DNA from: Paenibacillus sp. GSMTC-2017
GTDB lineage: Bacteria; Bacillota; Bacilli; Paenibacillales; Paenibacillaceae
Assembly: GCF_016019935.1 (NCBI RefSeq)
Contig: NZ_JAECMT010000001.1
Location: forward strand, 744,022-808,021
Direction of reading: 5' to 3'
DNA: 64,000 nucleotides
The notes beneath the pieces are model-generated. The model was given only the letters and a program-made list of their open reading frames with translations, was not told where the DNA came from and searched no databases. Below are positions 26,074-34,847 of the stretch, in pieces. The translations under genes and the position numbers were made by a program. How positions within the stretch are numbered: position 1 is the stretch's first letter; each line of letters begins with the position of its first letter.

Positions 26074-28014
26074 TCAATGGGAATGGGGTACATCTTCTTC
26101 ATCTCCGAGATAGATTCGGATTGTTGAACCACGGTCAACACGTGTGCCAGCCGCTGGAGCTTGGCGGACTACAAACTGACCAGAACCAGCAGAAGTTAAA
26201 TTAAAATTCATATTCAAATCCTCGTATAGATCAGCTACACTTTTCCCAAGCAAGTTGGGTACGGTTACGATTGGCGTATCTCCGTATTTGTAAACACGAT
26301 CGATCTGTTTCTCACGAGGAGGCACTTCCAAAATTGTTAAAGAATCTTCCATAATATTACGAACGATAGGTGCTGCGACTACTCCTCCAAATTGAATGCC
26401 TTGAGGATTATCAACAGCTACATAAATAACGATTTGAGGATCATCAGCTGGTGCAAATCCGATAAACGAAACAATGTGTTCGTTCGTGGAATAACGTCCA
26501 TTTATGACCTTTTGGGCCGTCCCAGTCTTACCACCAACACGGTACCCGTCGATGAAAGCATTACGACCGGTTCCTTTGGCAACTACGCTTTCAAGCGCTT
26601 CTCGAACTTGTTTAGACGTCTCTTCTGATATAACCGTTCGAACCACTTCCGGCTCCATCGTTTGTATCGTCTCACCTGTATCCCGATTTATCAATGCTTT
26701 TGCAACATGCGGCTTGTAGAGCGTACCTCCATTGATAGCTGCCGAAACTGCAGCAATTTGTTGGATTGGCGTGACAGATACACCTTGACCAAATGCAGTC
26801 GTAGCTAGCTCAACCGGACCTACTTGACTTAATTTGAATAAAATTCCGTTTTCTTCGCCTCCGATGTCAATACCGGTTTTTGTGCCGAAGCCGAAGTTTT
26901 TAATGTAATTAAATAACATATCTTTGCCTAGCCGATTTCCAAGTGTAACAAAACCTGGGTTGCAAGAATTTTCTACAACTTCTAGGAAGGTTTGGCTGCC
27001 ATGACCGCCCTTCTTCCAACAACGAAGTCGTGCCCCACCTATTTCAATTGCACCAGGATCGTAAAATCGCTCTTTATTCAGATCCACTTTATTTTCCTCA
27101 AGTGCCGCTGCAAGCGTAATAATTTTAAACGTAGATCCTGGCTCGTAAGTCATCCATATCGGTAAATTACGATTATACACTTCCGATGGTACTTCCTTAT
27201 ACTTATCAGGTTCGTAAGTTGGACGGCTCGCCATCCCTAATATTTCACCATTACGAGGATCCATCGCTATTGCGATAATGCTATCAGCCTGGAGCGAAGT
27301 CATCGCTTGATCGAGCTCACGCTCCATAACAGCCTGAACGCCTTGATCGATTGTCAATTGCAACGTCAAACCTTCTTTTGGCTGAACATAGGTGTCTGAT
27401 GAATTCGGCATTTGCCGACCGGCAGCATCAGAGAGAAATGAAACATTTCCTTGAGTACCGCTGAGTGACTCATTATATTTTGATTCAACTCCGGTTAACC
27501 CTTGATTCTCAATGCCAGTAAATCCGAGCAAATGAGCAGCAAGACTGCCGTAAGGGTAAAATCTTTTGTTATCCTCTGCAATTACGATACCGGGAAGATT
27601 GAGCTCCTGTATTTCTTTTGCCTTTTCTTGCGTAATCTTACGTCCGCCAGGTCCAAGTTGAACGATCATTTTTTTTGTTTTTAGCTTAGTAAGAATTTTC
27701 TCTTCTGGCATATCAAGCATCTTAGCCAATATTGCAGCGGAGCCTTCACGGTCCTTAACTTGAACCGGCAATGCCCAGACGGTAGGAGAGCTCACATTGT
27801 ATGCTAATTGAACTCCATTACGATCCCAAATCTCGCCGCGCTTAGCCACATAAGGAATATCGCGCCTCCAAGAGTTTTCTGCTCTTTCAGCAAGCTCCGC
27901 TCCCTTCCAAAGCTGGACATAACCAAGCCGCAAACATAGCGCTATAAATGCCACGCCAGCCAATATCAACACAATGAACAGACGTCGCCTAACTGTTACA
28001 TTTGATACCTTCAT
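26074..28014 (-). CDS. spoVD: Sporulation transpeptidase SpoVD (class B PBP)
   Basis: 646 residues. A single N-terminal membrane helix (about 11-30) precedes a dimerisation domain, the transpeptidase domain and one PASTA domain (about 583-640). Catalytic motifs are STFK (S294, K297), SCN (S350-N352) and KTGT (K496). Cys at 332 and 351 match the positions of the redox-active pair of B. subtilis SpoVD, which is controlled by the thioredoxin-like StoA. The paralogue PbpB next door has no such Cys. Together with one PASTA domain this identifies SpoVD, needed for spore cortex synthesis in the mother cell. No convincing promoter was seen in the 104-base gap from pbpB. Confidence 0.95.
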   Translation of the reverse strand: MKVSNVTVRRRLFIVLILAGVAFIALCLRLGYVQLWKGAELAERAENSWRRDIPYVAKRGEIWDRNGVQLAYNVSSPTVWALPVQVKDREGSAAILAKMLDMPEEKILTKLKTKKMIVQLGPGGRKITQEKAKEIQELNLPGIVIAEDNKRFYPYGSLAAHLLGFTGIENQGLTGVESKYNESLSGTQGNVSFLSDAAGRQMPNSSDTYVQPKEGLTLQLTIDQGVQAVMERELDQAMTSLQADSIIAIAMDPRNGEILGMASRPTYEPDKYKEVPSEVYNRNLPIWMTYEPGSTFKIITLAAALEENKVDLNKERFYDPGAIEIGGARLRCWKKGGHGSQTFLEVVENSCNPGFVTLGNRLGKDMLFNYIKNFGFGTKTGIDIGGEENGILFKLSQVGPVELATTAFGQGVSVTPIQQIAAVSAAINGGTLYKPHVAKALINRDTGETIQTMEPEVVRTVISEETSKQVREALESVVAKGTGRNAFIDGYRVGGKTGTAQKVINGRYSTNEHIVSFIGFAPADDPQIVIYVAVDNPQGIQFGGVVAAPIVRNIMEDSLTILEVPPREKQIDRVYKYGDTPIVTVPNLLGKSVADLYEDLNMNFNLTSAGSGQFVVRQAPAAGTRVDRGSTIRIYLGDEEDVPHSH

Positions 28015-28118
28015 TCCACTTCCCCCTCGCCCTTAGCTTCGTAAGGAGCGTACGCTAACGCTCATTCCCAGCATATTCTGGACAAGAGGGGGATAGAACA
28101 AGCTATATGATCACTTCG

Positions 28119-30458
28119 CTAGTTCTCGCCGCTATGGGATATACCAGTATCAATCTCATTATTTGATTCGCTAGTATTGCCTTCTACTGCTTCATCATTA
28201 GCGGCGTCATCTGCTCCTTCAGTTTCACCTGAGCTTTCAGCTTCCGTACCAGCACTCTCATCCTGTGCAGTCGACTCAACTGGAAGCTCAACATATTGTT
28301 CAGATCCGATTGGAGGAGAGAGCTTTACACGTACAATGCGTTTTTTATCTACTTCTTCAACCTTCTGCGAAACAACATATCCCGTACCTTCCGTAATGAG
28401 CTTGGCACCAACGAGTGAAGTCAGCTCAAGCGCATCACGTAGCGAAACTCCCGTTAAATCTGGCACTGGTAGTTTATCACGTTGCTCTGTAATGAGATAA
28501 ACGCGCTGGGTAGGATGTATGACCGAGCCTGCAGCAGGAATTTGTTGTAGTACCGTACCACCGTTTCCAACAATCTCGAAAGTAACTGATTTAGCCTTAA
28601 GCTCTGCTTTTGCTTGCGCAATTTTCAGATCCTTTAATTGTGGGATCGAAACATGAACTTCTTCTGACTTCACATCAACTTCAAATTCCTTACTAGGTGC
28701 TATACCCATTTTGCGTAAGCTCTTTAACATAATTTCTCGGAAAGCTGGCGCTGCGACCGTACCACCGCCTACAAGTGAATTGTTCGGCTCATCGACAGCG
28801 ACATATAACACGATCTTTGGATTTTCCACCGGTGCATAACCAATAAAAGATACCATAAATTTTGTAGTAGAATACTTTCCATTTACTACCTTTTGAGCTG
28901 TGCCCGTCTTACCAGCAATACGGTAGCCTTCAATGTATGCATTTTTACCAGTACCTTGATCTTGGTCAGATACAACTTGTTCCAAATAACCACCTACGAG
29001 GCGCGAAGTTTCTTCAGAAATAACTTGGCGCACAACCTTTGGTTCTGTGAGAGTGGTTTCTTTCGTCTCCGGGTCCGTCTTACTCTTCACTATATGTGGC
29101 ACTAACAACTTCCCACCATTAGCTACTGCGGCTACCGCCGCAACCTGTTGGATGGGTGTAACTGCTACTCCACCTTGACCAAATGTAGCAGCAGCAATAT
29201 CACGATTGTAATGGAATTGAATTGTTCCTGTAGCTTCATTACCAAGCTCAATACCCGTCTTTTGACCAAATCCGAAACGACTGTAATAATCTCTCAGCTT
29301 ATCTGCGCCAAGTCCTTCATATCCCATCTTGACAAATGCAACGTTACTAGATCGTTTCAAACCTTCTATGAATTTAATTGTTCCCCAACCAACCCGATTA
29401 TGATCGCGTATAACTCTCGGATCGCCTGGAACTTTGTAGCTTCCTGATTTATAAAATTCCTCTGGATCAAAAACTCCCTCTTCAACAGCAGCAGCTAACG
29501 TTGCGATTTTGAACGTAGAACCTGGCTCATAGAGAGATCCAACTGCATGGTTATAAGAGTTGGCGTAATCACTTTTCCAATATTCATTAGGATCAAACTC
29601 TGGCATGTTCGCCATCGCTAAAATTTCCATCGTATTAGGATCAGCTGCGATTGCTGTCGCACTTTTTGGAGCATATTTCGAAACAACATCTCTAAGTGCT
29701 TCCTCCACATAACGTTGAATATCGCTATCTATCGTAAGCGCAACATCTTTGCCATTCACTTCTTCTTTATATTCTACATCTCCCTTAGAAAGCTGTACCC
29801 GTTTACCATCTTTTTGATAAACGATATAGCCATCCTCACCTTTGAGCTCATCATTGAAAGCACCCTCTATACCGGTCATATGTTTACCGTTCTTACTAAC
29901 GTATCCTACAACTTGGGAGGCTAGCGTTTTACTTGGATAGAAACGTTTCAAAGTAGGTGAGAGATAAATGCCAGAATCCACGACTTTCTTATTGCTAAGC
30001 AGCTTCTTTTCCAGTTCATCGCTGAATGTAGTCAACTTATCAGCTAACGGCTTATCGATTTGCCAACCACCATTTCGCAATTCTCGGTGAATATAGAACT
30101 TCCCTTTATCATTTTTCGCCGTCACAATCTTTCGCAGTTCATCTTTTGGCACATCTAATATCGCATTTAGCCCGTCAATTACCTCCTCTACAATCGCTGC
30201 ATCATGAATGATTTGAGGATTAACAGAAACGTTATAGGCAATCGTATCCATAGCAAGTATATTACCATCTCGATCCGTTATTGATCCTCTTTTCCCCGTT
30301 AATGTTTCTGCTGTCGACCACCTTTTTGCTGCTAATTGATAATACTTGTCGCCGTCTACAATTTGTACATAATAGGTTCTACCAATTAGAACGAGAAAAA
30401 GGAGGGTCATTACCCCTCCAAATAATAATGTACGTAATCTAATCCGCTTACTCATCAT
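28119..30458 (-). CDS. pbpB: Division transpeptidase PBP2B (PbpB, FtsI type)
   Basis: 779 residues. A short cytoplasmic tail and membrane helix (about 8-28) precede a dimerisation domain and the transpeptidase domain with STFK (S314, K317), SSN (S370-N372) and KTGT (K517). Two PASTA repeats (about 590-720) follow. The last 50 residues are an acidic Glu/Asp/Ser/Ala-rich tail. The enzyme crosslinks septal peptidoglycan and is essential for division in the Bacillus relatives. The start is one of two adjacent ATG codons behind AAGGTGGG. It follows ftsL by 8 bases. Confidence 0.96.
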   Translation of the reverse strand: MMSKRIRLRTLLFGGVMTLLFLVLIGRTYYVQIVDGDKYYQLAAKRWSTAETLTGKRGSITDRDGNILAMDTIAYNVSVNPQIIHDAAIVEEVIDGLNAILDVPKDELRKIVTAKNDKGKFYIHRELRNGGWQIDKPLADKLTTFSDELEKKLLSNKKVVDSGIYLSPTLKRFYPSKTLASQVVGYVSKNGKHMTGIEGAFNDELKGEDGYIVYQKDGKRVQLSKGDVEYKEEVNGKDVALTIDSDIQRYVEEALRDVVSKYAPKSATAIAADPNTMEILAMANMPEFDPNEYWKSDYANSYNHAVGSLYEPGSTFKIATLAAAVEEGVFDPEEFYKSGSYKVPGDPRVIRDHNRVGWGTIKFIEGLKRSSNVAFVKMGYEGLGADKLRDYYSRFGFGQKTGIELGNEATGTIQFHYNRDIAAATFGQGGVAVTPIQQVAAVAAVANGGKLLVPHIVKSKTDPETKETTLTEPKVVRQVISEETSRLVGGYLEQVVSDQDQGTGKNAYIEGYRIAGKTGTAQKVVNGKYSTTKFMVSFIGYAPVENPKIVLYVAVDEPNNSLVGGGTVAAPAFREIMLKSLRKMGIAPSKEFEVDVKSEEVHVSIPQLKDLKIAQAKAELKAKSVTFEIVGNGGTVLQQIPAAGSVIHPTQRVYLITEQRDKLPVPDLTGVSLRDALELTSLVGAKLITEGTGYVVSQKVEEVDKKRIVRVKLSPPIGSEQYVELPVESTAQDESAGTEAESSGETEGADDAANDEAVEGNTSESNNEIDTGISHSGEN

Positions 30459-30466
30459 ATCCCACC

Positions 30467-30868
30467 TTATTCACGCATGGCTGTTTCCGGATTGATTTCT
30501 CCCTTATTCACTGTAATGCCACCTTCAAGGTTGTTAACCATCCCTTGCAATACTGCCATCTTTCGAATGCGCTCAGGATCACTGAGCATCTCAACTTGCT
30601 TTTTAAGCTCTTCCATCTCAATGTTCAAACTGTTATATTCCGTGTTCATTTTTTTGATCTGGAGATTCATATCATAGATTTGTGCGTACCTAAAAATAAT
30701 GACTCCAGCCACGACAACGCAGATCAATACTGTGAACAAATAAAGCAATTTCTCCTGAACAGGCAAAGACTTTCTTTTGACTAAAGTCCGTTTTGTTTCT
30801 TTAATAACCTGCTGTTGTTGCGGTTTTCGCTTCGGCTGAAGCGCCAGATTACCATTAATGTACGCCAC
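30467..30868 (-). CDS. ftsL: Cell-division protein FtsL
   Basis: 133 residues: a basic, Gln-rich cytoplasmic tail (about 1-40, including KRKPQQQQV), one membrane helix (about 42-64) and an extracytoplasmic leucine-zipper coiled coil (about 65-105). FtsL forms the FtsL-DivIC-DivIB complex that activates septal synthesis. Sequence conservation in this family is low, so the call rests on topology and its place between rsmH and pbpB. Confidence 0.9.
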   Translation of the reverse strand: MAYINGNLALQPKRKPQQQQVIKETKRTLVKRKSLPVQEKLLYLFTVLICVVVAGVIIFRYAQIYDMNLQIKKMNTEYNSLNIEMEELKKQVEMLSDPERIRKMAVLQGMVNNLEGGITVNKGEINPETAMRE

Positions 30869-30882
30869 TAGATATCCCCCTC

Positions 30883-31833
30883 TTACAATTTTTCCGCAAC
30901 TCTAAGCTTGGCTGATCTAGAGCGAGAATTGAGTTCAAGCTCTCTTTCACTAGGCAAGATCGGTTTGCGATTAACCAATTTAACAATACCTTTCGTTCCA
31001 CATACACATAGCGGAAAGTCGGATGGGCAAGTACATTTCTCCACATATTTTGCGAAGATTTGTTTGCAAATACGATCTTCCAGTGAATGGAACGTGATGA
31101 CTGACGCCCGCCCCTCGGGTGCCAAACATCTAATAGCTTGTTCTAACGCTTCTTCCTCAGCACCAAGCTCATCATTAACTGCAATTCGAAATGCTTGAAA
31201 CGAACGTTTTGCTGGATGACCACCTGTTCGCCTTGTAGCTGCTGGTATACCAGATTTAATTAACTCTGCTAATTCACCAGTCTTTTCGATAGGTGCTGTT
31301 TCTCTTGCTTTTATAATTTTCCGAGCAATGGATCTAGCAAATTTTTCTTCACCATAGCGATCCAAAATTCGGGCAATATCTCGTTCATCCCACGTATTGA
31401 CGATTTCATGAGCGGTCAAATCACCGTCACGATCCATCCGCATATCTAGTGGAGCATCATGATTGTAACTGAAGCCACGCTCAGCTTCGTCTAGCTGTGG
31501 ACTAGATACACCAAGGTCGAATAAAATACCGTCAACCTGTGGAACACCGTCTTTCATCGGCACATTACATCCATGAAGCTCTTGCTCAAGATATCGGAAA
31601 TTACTCTTTACTAGAGTCACTTTATCTATATATGGTGCAAGTCTTTTGCGTGCGTTGTCGAGCGCCCAGTCGTCCTGGTCGAATGCGATCAAACGTCCTC
31701 CAGCGCCCAGTCGGGATGCAATTAACTCGCTATGCCCCGCTCCTCCAAGCGTACAATCGACGTATATACCGTCTGGCTTAATTGCCAATCCGTCAACCGC
31801 TTCTTCCAATAAAACTGTAATATGCTGAAACAC
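30883..31833 (-). CDS. rsmH: 16S rRNA (cytosine-1402-N4)-methyltransferase RsmH (MraW)
   Basis: 316 residues. The SAM-binding motif [18 protein letters not shown] and AFDQD are near the N-terminus, with the family motifs [30 protein letters not shown] and the C-terminal [14 protein letters not shown]. It methylates C1402 of 16S rRNA at the P site. It lies 30 bases downstream of mraZ, whose repressor activity would control it too. Confidence 0.97.
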   Translation of the reverse strand: MFQHITVLLEEAVDGLAIKPDGIYVDCTLGGAGHSELIASRLGAGGRLIAFDQDDWALDNARKRLAPYIDKVTLVKSNFRYLEQELHGCNVPMKDGVPQVDGILFDLGVSSPQLDEAERGFSYNHDAPLDMRMDRDGDLTAHEIVNTWDERDIARILDRYGEEKFARSIARKIIKARETAPIEKTGELAELIKSGIPAATRRTGGHPAKRSFQAFRIAVNDELGAEEEALEQAIRCLAPEGRASVITFHSLEDRICKQIFAKYVEKCTCPSDFPLCVCGTKGIVKLVNRKPILPSERELELNSRSRSAKLRVAEKL

Positions 31834-31863
31834 GCTAAAGTCCTCCCTATTCTTGTTGTTTAT

Positions 31864-32301
31864 CTAGAAGTTAATATCGAAATCCACGAGCTTCTCAGCA
31901 ATATCGTTAAATGCTTCCGCAGATTGCTCGTAGTAACCATCCCAAGTTTGCTTACTCCATATTTCCACTCTACCGGAAACACCAAGCACCATACATTCTT
32001 TATCTAGCTTCGCGTATTCACGAAGATGAACCGGTATATTTACCCTTCCCTGTTTATCAAGCTCGCATTCCGTTGCACCAGAGAAAAAAAATCGTGTAAA
32101 TGCACGCGCATCTGACTTCATCAGTGGAAGTGTCTTAAGCTTTTGCTCTAGTACACTCCATTCGGTTAAGGGGTATACGAATAAGCAGTTGTCGAGTCCA
32201 CGGGTTGCAACAAAAGTTGTTCCAAGAGAGTCGCGAAATTTTGAAGGAATAATGATACGTCCCTTCTCATCAATGCTATGTTGATATTCACCCATAAACA
32301 T
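31864..32301 (-). CDS. mraZ: Transcriptional regulator MraZ
   Basis: 145 residues, the usual length. Two AbrB-like swapped-hairpin repeats each carry the DxxxR signature (DEKGR, DKQGR). MraZ forms ring oligomers that bind a row of short repeats in front of its own gene and regulates the dcw operon. The ATG 32299-32301 follows GGTGGAG with good spacing and gives the family start [11 protein letters not shown]; a longer frame starting at 32355 would translate through the repeats and is rejected. Confidence 0.96.
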   Translation of the reverse strand: MFMGEYQHSIDEKGRIIIPSKFRDSLGTTFVATRGLDNCLFVYPLTEWSVLEQKLKTLPLMKSDARAFTRFFFSGATECELDKQGRVNIPVHLREYAKLDKECMVLGVSGRVEIWSKQTWDGYYEQSAEAFNDIAEKLVDFDINF

Positions 32302-32304
32302 AGT

Positions 32305-32355
32305 TTCGCTCCACCCCTTCCCCTTTTCACTCCACTTCGCCCCACTTTTCCCCAC
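32305..32355 (-). promoter_or_regulatory. MraZ-type decamer repeats upstream of mraZ
   Basis: On the minus strand five G-rich units follow one another: GTGGGGAAAA (32346-32355), GTGGGGCGAA (32336-32345), GTGGAGTGAA (32326-32335), AAGGGGAAGG (32316-32325) and GTGGAGCGAA (32305-32314). The period is exactly 10 bases for the first three; the last is one base out of register. Known MraZ sites are direct repeats of about 10-base period with a GTGG/TGGG core. The last unit doubles as the mraZ Shine-Dalgarno. Confidence 0.75.
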
Positions 32356-32385
32356 CTTGATACACTAATTCGCCACCTAAAATAA

Positions 32386-32410
32386 AAATCCTGCTCTGGG
32401 AGCAGGATTT
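32386..32410 (-). terminator. Terminator after the DUF4349 gene
   Basis: AAATCCTGCT and AGCAGGATTT pair around a CCCAG loop and are followed by TTTATTTT on the minus strand. It separates the DUF4349 gene from the mraZ control region. Confidence 0.85.
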
Positions 32411-32432
32411 GAAAAAAATATATTTTACCCTA

Positions 32433-33488
32433 TTAATCATCTTTATCCGACGATTCTTTACTTTGTTCTGGGACCTTACTCCTATTCCATTTCCCCTGAT
32501 AACTACGGCGTTTCATTAGTATACGTATGGGAATAAATACAATAGCTAGCACTGCTAGAACGGGTAATGCGCCAACAAATATGATGATAATCCACTTAAT
32601 TGCTTCGACTACAACATTAGCACTTCCTGATAAAGTACCTGATAGCTGACTCCCAAAGCTATTATCCTTTTTTGCTTTACTGGTTTGAAGTGTCTGGTCC
32701 GTTTGTACTATGCGAAGCTCGATAGTGGACAATGCTACATTATTGTCTAAATATCGAATTTTTCCTTTGATCGCTTCAATTTCTTCTTGAATAGCTCCTA
32801 ATTGGTTTGAAAATTGTAGCAAATCTGCCGCTTTAGTCGCTTTCTCCATCATAATAATTAGTCGTTGCTCCACCAACTGCTTTGCTTTAAGTCTAGACTC
32901 CAAATCAACGTATTGTTCCGTTACATCTTCCCCAGAAAGACTTTGCCCAAAGTGATTGTTTTTTATCTTTGCAATATCTTCGATAAATGACATAAACCCT
33001 TTGGCAGGTACTTTAATCGTGTAGCTTGCTGCAATTTCACCGTCAGAGCGATTATCGTTAAACGCTAACGTATAACCTCCGCTCAGATGTATAACATTTT
33101 TTAATTTGTTCGTCGTCTCCTTCAGGTCGTCAACTTCCATCACGATATTAGCAGAGTAGATGATTTTACCTTGCGCTGAACCAACAGTGGTTGTCGCATT
33201 AGCAGAAACATCATCAGAACTTCCTGCTGCAGTTGTTGTCAGAGCTAATTCCTCTGGTTGTCCAGCCTCATAATTACTTATAATTTCTTGCTCACTTGCG
33301 GCACTTTCATATTTAACCTTGCTTGCTTCAGTAAATGCATCGTTCTTTACACTTTTCTTACTTTCTCCATCTGATTCCGATGAAGAACAGCCTGCAAGGA
33401 CAGCAATAACTAGCAGAAGCGTGATGACTAGCGAGAGCCCTTGTTTTATATATCTTTTCGGGACCGCTGAACCTTTTGTTTCACCCAT
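32433..33488 (-). CDS. DUF4349 lipoprotein with C-terminal membrane helix
   Basis: 351 residues. A signal peptide with lipobox (VLAGC, Cys at about residue 34) is followed by a Ser-rich linker, a DUF4349 domain (about 105-285, with a central coiled coil near AIQEEIEAIKGKIRYLD) and a membrane helix (about 296-323) with a basic cytoplasmic end. The family is widespread in Firmicutes as a membrane-surface protein without a known biochemical role. It is transcribed toward mraZ but separated from it by a terminator. Confidence 0.85.
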   Translation of the reverse strand: MGETKGSAVPKRYIKQGLSLVITLLLVIAVLAGCSSSESDGESKKSVKNDAFTEASKVKYESAASEQEIISNYEAGQPEELALTTTAAGSSDDVSANATTTVGSAQGKIIYSANIVMEVDDLKETTNKLKNVIHLSGGYTLAFNDNRSDGEIAASYTIKVPAKGFMSFIEDIAKIKNNHFGQSLSGEDVTEQYVDLESRLKAKQLVEQRLIIMMEKATKAADLLQFSNQLGAIQEEIEAIKGKIRYLDNNVALSTIELRIVQTDQTLQTSKAKKDNSFGSQLSGTLSGSANVVVEAIKWIIIIFVGALPVLAVLAIVFIPIRILMKRRSYQGKWNRSKVPEQSKESSDKDD

Positions 33489-33566
33489 TGGACTACCCCC
33501 TTATATCGTTCCCATCAATCCAATAGACGGAACTAAACTTGAAAAGGTTTCCAAGTGAAAATCACA

Positions 33567-34655
33567 TTATTTAGTGTTTATAATGGCTGGTATAACAAAT
33601 TGCTCGACTAGCATTTTGTTCCCTTCATAATGTCTGTCGAGACCTGATGTTATGACAGTAACAAGATCTAGTTCAGGAATGATATATATGAATTGCCCAC
33701 CATAACCCATTGCATAATAGCTCGTATAATCGTTCACTTGCGTCACCCACCACAAGTATCCATATTTCCCGCCAGAGGGAAGTCCACCATCCGTATGTGC
33801 TGTCACAGATTCATCAACCCAACCGGCTGGTACAACCGTTTTACCATTCCATTTTCCTTTATTTAAATACAGCTGACCGAATTTCAACATATCTCTTGCC
33901 GTTAGCTCAAGCTCAGCAGGACCGAAATTATTTCCTTGAAGATCCGTTGGCCATTCATAAGAATGAATTCCAAGCTCATCGAATAAGTACTTTTCGGCAA
34001 AGTCACTAGCTTTCATTCCAGTAGTTTTCGAAATTATTCCTGAAAGAATATGTACTCCAGGATCATTGTAATAAAAATCTGCCCCTGGATCTGTTATGAG
34101 ATCAAGTGCTAATGTCGTCTCTATTGGATTATCAGCACTAATCCATGAGCTATAATTCATATAATTATAAGGAATGCCCGAGGTCATCGTAAGCAAATGT
34201 TTAATCGTAATTTCATCTACTTGTGGATGAGTCTCTTTCGTCATATATTCAGGGAAAAACTCTTCTACTTTCTGGTCAATATCTTTAATAAAACCTTCTT
34301 CAATAGCAATTCCTATAAGTGCGGACAACACGCTTTTTGTTACAGACCTGACATGGTTTAAAGTACTTTCTGTAGCATCGCCATAGTATTCTTCAAAAAT
34401 AATGTCTTCATCTCGAGATACGATAACACTGCGGATTTGTTGTTCTTTATCCTGTATATAAGTGTGCAGTTGATCGAACTTGCTGGGAGGAATTGTTTCT
34501 TTCGAACTTTCAGTTTCTTCACTTAATGGAGTAGATGGTTGCAAACTTTCTATGACCACTGGAACCTCCTTATTATTTTCAACTGCTGATTTTGTACAAC
34601 CTGTAACTAGTAACACTAAAATTAACATTCCAATGCAAATTCGCACGAGCTTCAT
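33567..34655 (-). CDS. Beta-lactamase-fold serine hydrolase lipoprotein
   Basis: 362 residues from ATG 34653-34655 behind AAAGGAGGG. Signal peptide with lipobox (LVTGC). The serine-hydrolase/class C fold is marked by S-x-x-K in VTKSVLSALIG (Ser of RSVTK), Y-x-N in FYYNDPG and a third motif around AHTDGGLPSGG that replaces the usual KTG. Family members include esterases, D-aminopeptidases and PBP4*-type endopeptidases; the substrate here is not evident. The lipoprotein anchor suggests action at the outer face of the membrane. Confidence 0.87.
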   Translation of the reverse strand: MKLVRICIGMLILVLLVTGCTKSAVENNKEVPVVIESLQPSTPLSEETESSKETIPPSKFDQLHTYIQDKEQQIRSVIVSRDEDIIFEEYYGDATESTLNHVRSVTKSVLSALIGIAIEEGFIKDIDQKVEEFFPEYMTKETHPQVDEITIKHLLTMTSGIPYNYMNYSSWISADNPIETTLALDLITDPGADFYYNDPGVHILSGIISKTTGMKASDFAEKYLFDELGIHSYEWPTDLQGNNFGPAELELTARDMLKFGQLYLNKGKWNGKTVVPAGWVDESVTAHTDGGLPSGGKYGYLWWVTQVNDYTSYYAMGYGGQFIYIIPELDLVTVITSGLDRHYEGNKMLVEQFVIPAIINTK

Positions 34656-34770
34656 CCTATTCAACCCTCCTTTAACTATTGTTTTTCAAACATATCACAT
34701 TAAATAATTAGTAAACATATGTAAAAAACGTTTTTTATTAAACTTTCCCACGCAAATTCCCTTAACACAA

Positions 34771-34820
34771 AAAAATCACCTTCCACTAACCCAATGAAGG
34801 CTAAATGAAAGGTGATTTTT
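34771..34820 (-). terminator. Terminator after ahcY
   Basis: AAAAATCACCTT and AAGGTGATTTTT pair perfectly (12 bp) around a 26-base loop, with T-rich flanks on both strands. It could serve ahcY and the opposite direction. The remaining 150 bases to the hydrolase start show no ORF. Confidence 0.8.
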
Positions 34821-34847
34821 AATTATAATATAATATCGAATAATAGC

